DNA of 15,780 bases from an uncultured Erysipelotrichaceae bacterium (GTDB taxonomy: Bacteria > Bacillota_I > Bacilli_A > Erysipelotrichales > Erysipelotrichaceae): contig CALEMD010000338.1 in the NCBI GenBank assembly GCA_937902945.1, forward strand, positions 1 through 15,780, read 5' to 3'. The translations under genes and the position numbers were made by a program. Shown piece by piece: positions 7,091 through 13,426 of this stretch. The first letter of the stretch is position 1. Each line of letters starts with the position of its first letter. The notes beneath the pieces are model-generated. The model searched no databases. It was not told the DNA's origin and was given only the letters and a program-made list of their open reading frames with translations.

Positions 7091-8199
7091 CAGTCAGCAA
7101 TCTTCTTTTCAGTTTCTGGATCAAACAGATGAATCTTGTCTGTATCGATCAGAAGTTTTGCTTCATCATTTACTCTATAAGAGCATTTTGGATCTACACG
7201 AGCAGTCATTGCAGCTCCATTCAGATCAAAATACAGGAATATTTCTGCACCGACCATTTCTCTGACTGTGATCTTTGATGTTATTGACTCATGGAAATCC
7301 TTCAGAGAATAAGATGGATCATACAGATCTTCAGGTCTGATACCCAGCATTACTTTCCTGCCGATATATCCGCCGTCTTTCAGTATCTTTGCCTTTGCAT
7401 CATTCATACGTATTGTATGACCTGGGAATGACAGATATACATTCCCTTCTTTTTCCTCTGCAGTGCAAGGAATGAAGTTCATCTGCGGCGATCCGATAAA
7501 GGAAGCAACGAACAGATTATCCGGATGATCATACAGGTTTTCCGGAGTATCTACCTGCTGCACAATTCCATCATTCATGACAACAATGCGTGTTCCCAAT
7601 GTCATTGCTTCCGTCTGGTCATGGGTTACATAGATAATCGTTGCATTCAGACGCTGATGCAGTTTAGATATTTCAGTACGCATCTGCACACGCAGTTTTG
7701 CGTCCAGGTTGCTGAGCGGTTCATCCATCAGGAACACCTTAGGATTGCGTACAATTGCTCTTCCCATTGCTACTCTCAGTCTCTGTCCGCCGGAAAGCTG
7801 CTTAGGTTTGCGATCAAGAAGAGGACGCAGATCCAATATGTCCGCCGCTGCCTCAACCTTCTGTCTGATCTCATCTTTTGGCATCTTGCGCAGTTTCAGA
7901 CCAAATGCCATATTGTCAAAAACTGTCATATGCGGATACAGAGCATAGTTCTGGAAAACCATCGCTATATCACGATCTTTAGCCTCCATATCATTTACTC
8001 TGACATCATTAATCAGAAGATCTCCGCCGGTAATATCCTCCAGTCCGGCAATCATGCGAAGAGTTGTAGATTTTCCGCATCCAGATGGACCTACAAGGAT
8101 GATGAATTCATGATTATGTATTTCCAGATTGAAATCCTTTACTGCCTTATAACCGTTGTCATAAACCTTTTCAATGTGCTTCAATGATAAACTTGCCAT
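7090..8199 (-). CDS. Sugar ABC transporter ATP-binding protein (MsmK/UgpC/MalK type)
   Basis: This is the cytoplasmic ATPase of a CUT1-type carbohydrate importer. The 369-residue product has Walker A GPSGCGKST (37-45), Q-loop Gln83, signature LSGGQ (135-139), Walker B VFLMDE (155-160, catalytic Glu160), switch His193 in VTHDQTEA, and a C-terminal TOBE region with GIRPEDLYD. The residue two after LSGGQ is Leu where relatives usually have Gln (QRLRVAMGRA). No permease or binding protein is nearby, which fits MsmK-like ATPases that serve several importers encoded elsewhere. AGGAGA lies 8 bases before the ATG. It follows the PucR-type regulator gene but is separated from it by a terminator; I found no convincing promoter of its own. 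Confidence 0.94.
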   Translation of the reverse strand: MASLSLKHIEKVYDNGYKAVKDFNLEIHNHEFIILVGPSGCGKSTTLRMIAGLEDITGGDLLINDVRVNDMEAKDRDIAMVFQNYALYPHMTVFDNMAFGLKLRKMPKDEIRQKVEAAADILDLRPLLDRKPKQLSGGQRLRVAMGRAIVRNPKVFLMDEPLSNLDAKLRVQMRTEISKLHQRLNATIIYVTHDQTEAMTLGTRIVVMNDGIVQQVDTPENLYDHPDNLFVASFIGSPQMNFIPCTAEEKEGNVYLSFPGHTIRMNDAKAKILKDGGYIGRKVMLGIRPEDLYDPSYSLKDFHESITSKITVREMVGAEIFLYFDLNGAAMTARVDPKCSYRVNDEAKLLIDTDKIHLFDPETEKKIAD

Positions 8200-8264
8200 A
8201 TTATCTGTCTCCTACTGCTAAAGCATAAATCATGCATCTTCATTAAGACACTGACAGAGTGCAC

Positions 8265-8291
8265 AAAAAAGACTGCCTTTCATTGGGCAGT
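8265..8291 (-). terminator. Terminator at the end of the PucR-type regulator gene
   Basis: On the minus strand ACTGCC, an 8-base loop, GGCAGT and then C followed by T6 form a modest terminator; its loop contains the regulator's stop codon. The short 6-bp stem suggests partial read-through to the ABC ATPase gene. Confidence 0.6.
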
Positions 8292-9032
8292 TCTGTTTTG
8301 AAGACTTTCTCTGATCAGAAATGCGGTCTGCAGTTTCTGTGCATCAGACAGATGCATTATATTCAGACCTGTGATCCTTTCAATTCTCTCAACTCTGTAC
8401 AGCAGTGTATTGCGATGTATATACAATTGCCTTGCTGCTTGAGCAGCATTGAAACTGCAGGTCATCAGCGCACCCGCAGTATGGGCATCTTCATCATTCA
8501 GTTCATCCATCCCCTTGACAGTGCTGAGCAGCTGCTGTCTTGTGTTTTCAGGCAGAGAGACAACCATCTGTTCAATCAGATTTTCACAGTAGCCATAGAT
8601 TCTTTCTTCCTGATGAAAGCACTGACCGGTGCGCAATGCTGTTTCTGCCTGAGCAGCCGCAGTTTTCAGATCAGACATCTTCCTATAGGACATGCTGCAG
8701 CCGATCCAGACCGGCACCATGGCTTCGCTTTCCAGAGTATCCCGAAGCATCTGCGCATACTGCATCGGGTTTTCAGTCGGTATAGATACAGCCAGTATTC
8801 CAGGTTCATAGAGCATAAACCAGCTGTTTTCCTCAAGCATTGCCCGCAGATGTTCCACTGCAGTGTCAGTCTTCCTTCCGCACAGCATCAGAAACAGTGT
8901 CTTTGCACAGCAATCTTCATCCATTGCATCAATCTGTTGCAGCCGCACACTGTCCGGATTGTTTTTCAGCACTTCTTCAGCAGCTGAGGAAAGGATATCA
9001 TCTGATTTCATCTGACGCAGTATGATCTGCAT
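8280..9032 (-). CDS. PucR/CdaR-type transcriptional regulator, downstream open frame (gene interrupted by amber codon)
   Basis: This 250-codon frame encodes most of a regulator. A GGDEF-like CdaR region is visible around residues 105-137 (VWIGCSMSYRKMSDLKTAAA), and a C-terminal PucR helix-turn-helix at about 190-240 has the hallmark YIHRNTLLYRVERI (204-217). Such proteins usually control sugar or acid uptake genes, and the neighbouring ABC ATPase is a natural target. The first Met at 9032 has no ribosome site. The same frame continues upstream through a single TAG (9077-9075) to an ATG at 9227, one base after the preceding glycosyltransferase stop. The original gene was therefore probably 8280-9227, about 315 codons, now interrupted at codon 51. 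It may be a pseudogene, may be expressed weakly from an internal start, or the TAG may be a sequencing error. Confidence 0.75.
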   Translation of the reverse strand: MQIILRQMKSDDILSSAAEEVLKNNPDSVRLQQIDAMDEDCCAKTLFLMLCGRKTDTAVEHLRAMLEENSWFMLYEPGILAVSIPTENPMQYAQMLRDTLESEAMVPVWIGCSMSYRKMSDLKTAAAQAETALRTGQCFHQEERIYGYCENLIEQMVVSLPENTRQQLLSTVKGMDELNDEDAHTAGALMTCSFNAAQAARQLYIHRNTLLYRVERIERITGLNIMHLSDAQKLQTAFLIRESLQNRTAQ

Positions 9033-9074
9033 GACATCAAAAGCCTGCTTTGCATTTTCCGAGTCGCCATAAAT

Positions 9075-9227
9075 CTACAGTATGCAATGTCCATGGCTCT
9101 GCGAGAAAGCAGGTTTTTCATCTGTCATTCTGCCAAGCACATTGTTTTTATATGCAAAGGATATTTCAACATTCATTTTCTCAGCAACTTCTGACAGCAA
9201 TCTGTATGTTTTCTCATATGCGTTCAT
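9075..9227 (-). pseudogene. 5' part of the PucR/CdaR-type regulator gene, cut by an in-frame TAG
   Basis: Fifty codons starting MNAYEKTYRLLSEVAEK run from an ATG at 9227 to a TAG at 9077-9075. After the TAG the same frame continues without another stop for 264 codons into the regulator body (IYGDSENAKQAFDVMQII). The ATG lies one base after the TGA of the upstream glycosyltransferase gene, a translational-coupling layout that supports it as the original start. UAG ends other intact genes in this window (DUF177 and the hydrolase), so general recoding of UAG is unlikely. A one-base change from CAG, TAC, TAT, TGG, AAG, GAG, TCG or TTG would explain it. Confidence 0.65.
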
Positions 9228-9228
9228 A

Positions 9229-9708
9229 TCAGTGCGTCTCAATATATTCCTGCAGAATGGATATCATATGTGCTGTATTGCTCGTAAATGCAGCCGGTTC
9301 AAATGTTTCTGCCTGCTTCAGATACGGACGTATATCGCTTAGGTCGCGCATATATATCAGATAGCCGGCTGCATCAAATGATTCCAGCAGCTGTGTCTGG
9401 TGGTCATTTGTATGCTCAGCATAGGCAGAAAGCCTAGCGGCCGCAAGTATCTTCTTTCCGGCTTTTAAAGCAGTCATGATACTGCCAGCTCCGCCATGCG
9501 TAATCAGCAGATCTGCTTTTGCAATCATATCCTTGAAAGTTTCCTGGTCAAAATAATCTGTAATCTTCATATACTTGCTTTCAAAGTGGGTATAACCCGC
9601 CTGTACAATGATTTCTTCCTGGATTGCTTTCTGTTCAGCTGCTCTTTCAATTGCATCAAGAAGTCTCACAAAGCTTTTATCCTGTGTTCCCAGCGTTACC
9701 AGTATCAT
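9229..9708 (-). CDS. pssE: Alg13-like glycosyltransferase catalytic subunit (PssE/Cps14G type)
   Basis: This is the GT28 C-terminal-type half of a two-subunit glycosyltransferase; it binds the nucleotide sugar and works with the membrane-anchoring Alg14-like partner encoded just upstream. The 159-residue product begins MILVTLGTQDKSF, has the sugar-nucleotide motif THGGAGSIMTALKAGK (70-85) and HTNDHQ (99-104). I chose the ATG at 9708 rather than an in-frame codon at 9765: 9708 matches the family start, overlaps the partner's TAA by one base (TAATG) and follows GGGGGTGG at good distance. In known systems the pair adds the second sugar of an exopolysaccharide or capsule repeat; here no other polysaccharide genes are adjacent. 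Confidence 0.88.
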   Translation of the reverse strand: MILVTLGTQDKSFVRLLDAIERAAEQKAIQEEIIVQAGYTHFESKYMKITDYFDQETFKDMIAKADLLITHGGAGSIMTALKAGKKILAAARLSAYAEHTNDHQTQLLESFDAAGYLIYMRDLSDIRPYLKQAETFEPAAFTSNTAHMISILQEYIETH

Positions 9709-10181
9709 TAGAAAATCCACCCCCCATATACCGCATTCGGATAGACTTTCAGCATGCTCTTCCATTGAACAATGAAAAGATCGGCTATAGGATAGATCAT
9801 TTTTCCAGCCATAGTCGGTGCGGTTGAATTCGCTATCGTTTCTATCCAGATTACTTTCTTATGATGACGATGTGCAATCTGACACATTGGAACAGCAGTA
9901 TGCGTACCGGTTGTAATGACATAATCCGGTTTAATCCGCCAGTAAAGAACTTCTGATTTCAGATAATTATAGGCAAATTTAAAACCATAAGATAATATAT
10001 GGTCCTTTGTTCCATAGACAAGAGTATCGAATCTGTCTTTCCCATATTTATCTTTCAAACCTATATTGGCTTCGGTTTTCTCGGTCACAATATGGTAATC
10101 GCATGTTTCAAACATCGGGGCAAGCTGCAGCATTTCTGTCAGATGTCCACCTGTGCTTGATATAAAGAGTATTTTCTTCAT
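9708..10181 (-). CDS. pssD: Alg14-like glycosyltransferase accessory subunit (PssD/Cps14F type)
   Basis: This is the partner of the PssE-like protein; in the family it brings the catalytic subunit to the membrane and its lipid-linked acceptor. The 157 residues start with KKILFISSTGGHLTEMLQL, with the glycine-rich GGH at 11-13. TTGTHTAVPMCQIA follows at about 90-103, then KVIWIETIANSTAPTMAG, all typical of Alg14-like proteins. The N-terminal strand with its hydrophobic residues may act as the membrane contact. AGGAG lies 4-5 bases before the ATG. The stop overlaps the pssE start. The gene begins only 12 bases after the ptsI terminator, so its promoter must overlap that hairpin or it depends on read-through. 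Confidence 0.88.
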   Translation of the reverse strand: MKKILFISSTGGHLTEMLQLAPMFETCDYHIVTEKTEANIGLKDKYGKDRFDTLVYGTKDHILSYGFKFAYNYLKSEVLYWRIKPDYVITTGTHTAVPMCQIAHRHHKKVIWIETIANSTAPTMAGKMIYPIADLFIVQWKSMLKVYPNAVYGGWIF

Positions 10182-10192
10182 CTTTCTCCTAA

Positions 10193-10225
10193 TAAAAAAT
10201 CAGAGTGTGTTTCCACACTCTGATT
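10193..10225 (-). terminator. Terminator of ptsI
   Basis: A perfect 12-bp stem (AATCAGAGTGTG / CACACTCTGATT) with a GAAA tetraloop is followed by a T run on the minus strand, starting 8 bases after the ptsI stop. Confidence 0.92.
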
Positions 10226-10228
10226 ATA
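10223..10228 (-). promoter_or_regulatory. Possible -10 box for pssD inside the ptsI terminator
   Basis: A perfect TATAAT overlaps the first bases of the ptsI terminator stem. Transcription from it would begin near 10216, inside the hairpin's first arm, so the resulting RNA could not form the full terminator. No good -35 was seen. This is inference. Confidence 0.3.
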
Positions 10229-10233
10229 CACGA

Positions 10234-11943
10234 TTATTTGCCGATATTCTTTTTTACAAGTTCTGTTACTTCATCTATAGTGCAGCAGTCCAGTGCCTGA
10301 TCAGCCATCTTCTTCATATCTTCATAATTCAGATTGCGAATCATCTTGCGGGCTCTGAGAATAGATGTAGCACTCATTGAGAACTCATCCAGTCCCAATC
10401 CAAGCAGTACCGGAGCTGCAATTTCATCACCGGCCATTTCGCCGCACATGCCGCACCATCTGCCATACTTATGTGCACCATCTATTGCGCTCTTGATCAG
10501 TCTCAGTATAGATGGATTCAGAGGCTGGTACAGATAGCTGACGTTTTGGCTCATACGGTCTGCAGCCATGGAATACTGAATCAGATCATTGGTGCCGATA
10601 GAGAAGAAATCTGCTTCTTTTGCAAACTTGTCAGCCAATACAGCAGCCGCCGGAATTTCGATCATGATGCCTACTTCAACATCTTTGCCGACAGCAATGC
10701 CTTCACTGATAAGCTTAGCTTTCTCTTCTTCAAGAATTGCCTTGCCCTTGCGGAATTCATCCAGTGTTGCAATCATTGGGAACATGATTGCCAGCTGTCC
10801 GAATGCACTTGCTCTGAGAAGCGCTCTCAGCTGCACTCTGAAGATATCCGGATGCAGCAGGCAGAAACGGATTGCACGCACACCCAGGAATGGATTCATC
10901 TCTTCATCAAACTGATAATACTTCAGTTTCTTGTCACCGCCGATATCCAATGTGCGGATAACAACTTTGCGGCCTTTCATTCCTTCAAGAACTGCCTTAT
11001 ATGCTTCAAATTGTGTCTCTTCATCAGGGAAATCAGTTTCGGAATTCATATACAGGAACTCAGTGCGGAAAAGACCAACACCCTCGCCACCATTTGCCAA
11101 TACGCCTTCAATATCTTTAGGAGATCCGATATTGCCGACAATATCAACCTTATGTCCATCAAGAGAAATGGATGGTTCATTGAGAAGTGCCTTCAATGCT
11201 TCTTTTTCCTTCAGGTATGCTTCTCCTTTTGCTGTATACTCTTTGATTTCTTCATCTTTCGGATTCAGAATGATCTCTCCGGCAATTGCATCAAGAATCA
11301 TCATATCTCCGGCTTTTGCCTTCTCAAGAATCTCCGGGCAGCCTACAACTGCCGGTATTTCAAGGGAACGGGCCATAATTGCACTGTGGCTGGTACGTCC
11401 TCCCATTTCGGTCGCAAATCCTTTTGAATACTTCTTATTCAAAGATGCCGTATCAGAAGGAGTAAGGTCCTTAGCAACGATGATGACCGGTTCATCCAAT
11501 GTTGACAGATTTGGAATCTCCGCCCCCATCAGATTGCACTTCAGACGGAAAGTTACATCTCTGACATCGGCAGCTCTTTCTTTCATATATGCATCTTCAA
11601 GGCTTTCAAACATCTTGATTGTGCTGTCTGCCACCTGGTCAGCCGCATATTCCGCATTGACCTTTTCGTTGTTGATCATATCTTCAATCTGAGAACGAAG
11701 ATCCGGATCATTAGCCATCATCAGATGGGCATCGAAAATAGCCAGCTCTTCTTCTGCCAGTGTCTTCGCTGCGTGTTCTTTGATCTTTTCAATGTCAGCA
11801 ACTGTCTTTGCAAATGCTGCATCCAGTTTCTTCAGTTCCTCTTCCGGCACTGATTCACGCTTGACAATGTTAAGTACTGGCTGCTGCAACTTGTAGACTT
11901 TTGCTACTGCAATTCCCTGTGAAGCCGCAATACCTTTCAGCAT
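10234..11943 (-). CDS. ptsI: Phosphoenolpyruvate-protein phosphotransferase (PTS enzyme I)
   Basis: Enzyme I takes the phosphate of phosphoenolpyruvate and passes it to HPr, the first step of all PTS sugar uptake; it is cytoplasmic. The 569-residue product begins MLKGIAASQGIAVAKVY, has the phospho-histidine motif GGRTSHSAIMA with His186, the PEP-binding barrel segments GEGVGLFRTEFLYM and GVRAIRFCL, and the catalytic Cys motif CGMCGEMAGD near the C-terminus. The ATG at 11943 is preceded by AGGAGGA at 6-7 bases; the in-frame GTG at 11964 lies upstream of that site and is rejected. ptsH, the usual partner, is absent; the upstream neighbour is an acyl carrier protein gene whose end overlaps the start by 7 bases. 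A strong terminator follows. Confidence 0.97.
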   Translation of the reverse strand: MLKGIAASQGIAVAKVYKLQQPVLNIVKRESVPEEELKKLDAAFAKTVADIEKIKEHAAKTLAEEELAIFDAHLMMANDPDLRSQIEDMINNEKVNAEYAADQVADSTIKMFESLEDAYMKERAADVRDVTFRLKCNLMGAEIPNLSTLDEPVIIVAKDLTPSDTASLNKKYSKGFATEMGGRTSHSAIMARSLEIPAVVGCPEILEKAKAGDMMILDAIAGEIILNPKDEEIKEYTAKGEAYLKEKEALKALLNEPSISLDGHKVDIVGNIGSPKDIEGVLANGGEGVGLFRTEFLYMNSETDFPDEETQFEAYKAVLEGMKGRKVVIRTLDIGGDKKLKYYQFDEEMNPFLGVRAIRFCLLHPDIFRVQLRALLRASAFGQLAIMFPMIATLDEFRKGKAILEEEKAKLISEGIAVGKDVEVGIMIEIPAAAVLADKFAKEADFFSIGTNDLIQYSMAADRMSQNVSYLYQPLNPSILRLIKSAIDGAHKYGRWCGMCGEMAGDEIAAPVLLGLGLDEFSMSATSILRARKMIRNLNYEDMKKMADQALDCCTIDEVTELVKKNIGK

Positions 11944-12179
11944 ATCGATTCCTCCTGTTTGCACTGATCAATCATATCCAGAACATCCTGCATACTCTTA
12001 AGTTCAAGAATTCGGCTGTCATCTATCACAATAGTATACTCTTCTTCGACTGCCACAATAAAATCCACAACCTCATACGAATCCATACCAAGATCCACGA
12101 ATGTAGTTGTGGGTTTTATGCAGTCAATACTGCTGTTGTAAGACTTTGCCAGTTTTTCAAGAAAGACAAGACGATCCAT
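11937..12179 (-). CDS. Acyl carrier protein family, DSY variant
   Basis: This is an 80-residue acidic protein with the phosphopantetheine-binding fold. The attachment motif is DLGMDSYEVVDFI, with the probable pantetheinylated Ser34; the classical D-S-L is D-S-Y here. Helix III follows (EEEYTIVIDDSRILELKSMQDVLDMI), with the expected spacing, and the length matches AcpP. It may serve fatty-acid synthesis or be a dedicated carrier. It is not next to fab or plsX genes but is encoded directly upstream of ptsI: the last 7 bases, ATGCTGA, contain both the ptsI start and this gene's TGA. AAGGAG lies 6 bases before the ATG, and a promoter with extended -10 lies just upstream. Confidence 0.88.
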   Translation of the reverse strand: MDRLVFLEKLAKSYNSSIDCIKPTTTFVDLGMDSYEVVDFIVAVEEEYTIVIDDSRILELKSMQDVLDMIDQCKQEESIC

Positions 12180-12197
12180 CGGATACTCCTTGTCAAT

Positions 12198-12226
12198 ATT
12201 TTAACATTATTCAAATATCAAGGCAA
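12198..12226 (-). promoter_or_regulatory. Promoter of the acyl carrier protein-ptsI operon
   Basis: The minus strand has TTGCCT (12226-12221), a 17-base spacer and TAAAAT (12203-12198), preceded by TGT, giving an extended -10. The -35 lies inside the 3' end of the upstream HTH-like gene. Confidence 0.6.
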
Positions 12227-12540
12227 CGGATGAATTCCTGCACTGCAAGTTTGCGCAGCCGATAAAAAGTCGATCGCGCAAAATAACTCAGAAACCAGTC
12301 GGGATCGTTATTTTCAAGATAATGTCTGCGGATTATGCAGCGAGTATCTGCTGTACAATCTGCTAAAGTCCGATCAATAAGATGAACCAGTCCCTGGTCG
12401 CAATTATACGTCTTCTGGTTCTCACGGATACAGTTCTGAAATGTATAAATATCCATTCTTTTTCTGCTTCGCTGATAAATATCTCCAATGTAGCGAACAA
12501 TTTTCTCCTTTCCTGCGTCTGTCAAAGATCTGTCTATCAT
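12211..12540 (-). CDS. Small HTH-like protein, possible sigma-70 region 4 / ArpU-like fold
   Basis: A 109-residue basic cytoplasmic protein that I cannot place firmly. Its C-terminal third (WFLSYFARSTFYRLRKLAVQEF) looks like the recognition helix of ArpU-like or sigma region 4-like proteins: a short helix, then a Ser-Thr-Phe-Tyr-Arg-Leu turn and a basic helix. The N-terminal part is helical. A relation to the small HTH-like proteins of Mollicutes and Erysipelotrichia is possible, but I cannot test it. I chose the ATG at 12540 because AAAGGAGA lies 7-8 bases upstream; an in-frame upstream extension to 12645 lacks a ribosome site. The promoter is unclear; a weak candidate is TTGATG-N18-TATGGT on the minus strand (12645-12616), beside the palindrome at 12649-12663. 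Confidence 0.75.
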   Translation of the reverse strand: MIDRSLTDAGKEKIVRYIGDIYQRSRKRMDIYTFQNCIRENQKTYNCDQGLVHLIDRTLADCTADTRCIIRRHYLENNDPDWFLSYFARSTFYRLRKLAVQEFIRCLDI

Positions 12541-12648
12541 AATGCAATCTCCTTTCAACTGTTCTTTATATAAAGATCCCTGATTCCCGCTAAAAAGTTC
12601 ACCAACTTCAGGAATACCATAGTTGCGTGTCCAACTACCCATCAAAAT

Positions 12649-12670
12649 TTCAGTATTACTGAAGTTTCAG
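12649..12670. promoter_or_regulatory. Overlapping palindromes, possible operator between divergent genes
   Basis: A perfect 15-bp palindrome (TTCAGTA-T-TACTGAA, 12649-12663) overlaps a second one (CTGAA-GT-TTCAG, 12659-12670), giving three TTCAG/CTGAA half-sites. It lies between the HTH-like gene (minus) and the membrane protein gene (plus), next to candidate promoters of both. Confidence 0.45.
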
Positions 12671-12684
12671 CAAAAAAAGGCATG

Positions 12685-12713
12685 ATGACAGCATTCATCA
12701 AATCAAGTACAAT
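12685..12713 (+). promoter_or_regulatory. Promoter of the membrane protein gene
   Basis: ATGACA (12685-12690), a 17-base spacer and TACAAT (12708-12713) make a good sigma-A promoter. The start would be near 12720, downstream of the ATG at 12716, so translation should begin at 12743. Confidence 0.65.
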
Positions 12714-12742
12714 AAATGAAGTTCAAAAGAGGAATCCCGCAC

Positions 12743-13402
12743 ATGAATGAAAAATACAGTTCTTCACTCTCTACTAAAAGAATATTGATTTCCTTATTCC
12801 TATTTCTGATGATTCCCATGCTGGAATGGATTGCAAACCGCTGGGTTGACAATACTACGCTGTCGTATACGTTTGCCTTGAACGTATGCTCAGCCATATT
12901 GATTATCTACGACTGGAATCTTTTCGGCATCCATTACAACCGTTCCAAGCTGAATATCGGCAGCACAGTTCTGTATACGCTGCTGGGAATTCTGTGCATC
13001 AGTCTATGGATCTGGTTTGGACGTTCATTTCTAAACTGCTTTTTTCTTGTGCCAGATGCATCCTCCATGCATGAATATGCATTTGCTATTCCGGCCATTC
13101 TGATTGCTTACAGCTATATGCTTTCTTCAACAGTGAATATCAGCTTCAAATGTCTGACCGATCATATCGATGTCAGATCCAATGAACTTCTGATCATTCT
13201 GATCAGCGGATTCCTATTCGGATTTCTGTTCACAGCTGCCTTCACTCCTCTTGAGATCGGACTCTGGATACGCACATACTTCTTCAATACGGTGCTTATC
13301 ATGTTTCTGTCCTATCTATATAATCAATCCGGAACATTCTTTCCTGGAATCCTGTCAATGGGCACCGTCATCTTGGCATACATACTTCTATTCATACTGT
13401 AA
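12743..13402 (+). CDS. Polytopic membrane protein, CPBP-protease-like without catalytic motifs
   Basis: A 219-residue integral membrane protein with about seven hydrophobic segments, at roughly residues 12-31, 41-60, 68-90, 103-123, 145-167, 180-196 and 200-219. The last three resemble the end of CPBP/CAAX intramembrane proteases: a SGFLFGFLF helix, then a helix ending in LSYLYNQSG, then FFPGILSMG. However, the EExxxR, FxxxH and final His motifs of active members are missing, so proteolytic activity is unlikely. Family membership is inference; the function is unknown. Start at 12743: AGAGGA lies about 9 bases upstream, and the ATG at 12716 precedes the likely transcription start. It converges with hpf on a shared terminator. 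Confidence 0.78.
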   Translation: MNEKYSSSLSTKRILISLFLFLMIPMLEWIANRWVDNTTLSYTFALNVCSAILIIYDWNLFGIHYNRSKLNIGSTVLYTLLGILCISLWIWFGRSFLNCFFLVPDASSMHEYAFAIPAILIAYSYMLSSTVNISFKCLTDHIDVRSNELLIILISGFLFGFLFTAAFTPLEIGLWIRTYFFNTVLIMFLSYLYNQSGTFFPGILSMGTVILAYILLFIL

Positions 13403-13403
13403 A

Positions 13404-13426
13404 AAAAGAGGGCTTAGCCCTCTTTT
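13404..13426. terminator. Bidirectional terminator between membrane protein gene and hpf
   Basis: A perfect 10-bp stem (AAAAGAGGGC / GCCCTCTTTT) with a TTA loop is flanked by A on the left. It starts one base after the membrane protein stop, and its last base is the final base of the hpf stop codon. Confidence 0.87.

Noticed and set aside
7525..8987. Plus-strand open frames of 220 and 242 codons opposite the ABC ATPase and regulator genes
   Set aside because: These are shadows of genes with clear motifs; no ribosome sites or domains are visible.
9075..9077. UAG recoding as pyrrolysine or another amino acid in the regulator
   Set aside because: UAG ends intact genes in the window (DUF177, hydrolase), and nothing in the regulator family suggests a special residue. 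A mutation or sequence error is simpler.
10471..11692. Long plus-strand open frames (up to 318 codons) opposite ptsI
   Set aside because: They lie entirely antisense to the well-supported ptsI gene, have no ribosome sites or recognisable domains, and are Ser/Cys/Phe-rich as expected for a shadow frame.
12541..12645. 35-residue N-terminal extension of the HTH-like protein
   Set aside because: No ribosome site precedes the TTG or ATG candidates, whereas the ATG at 12540 has a strong AAAGGAGA site.
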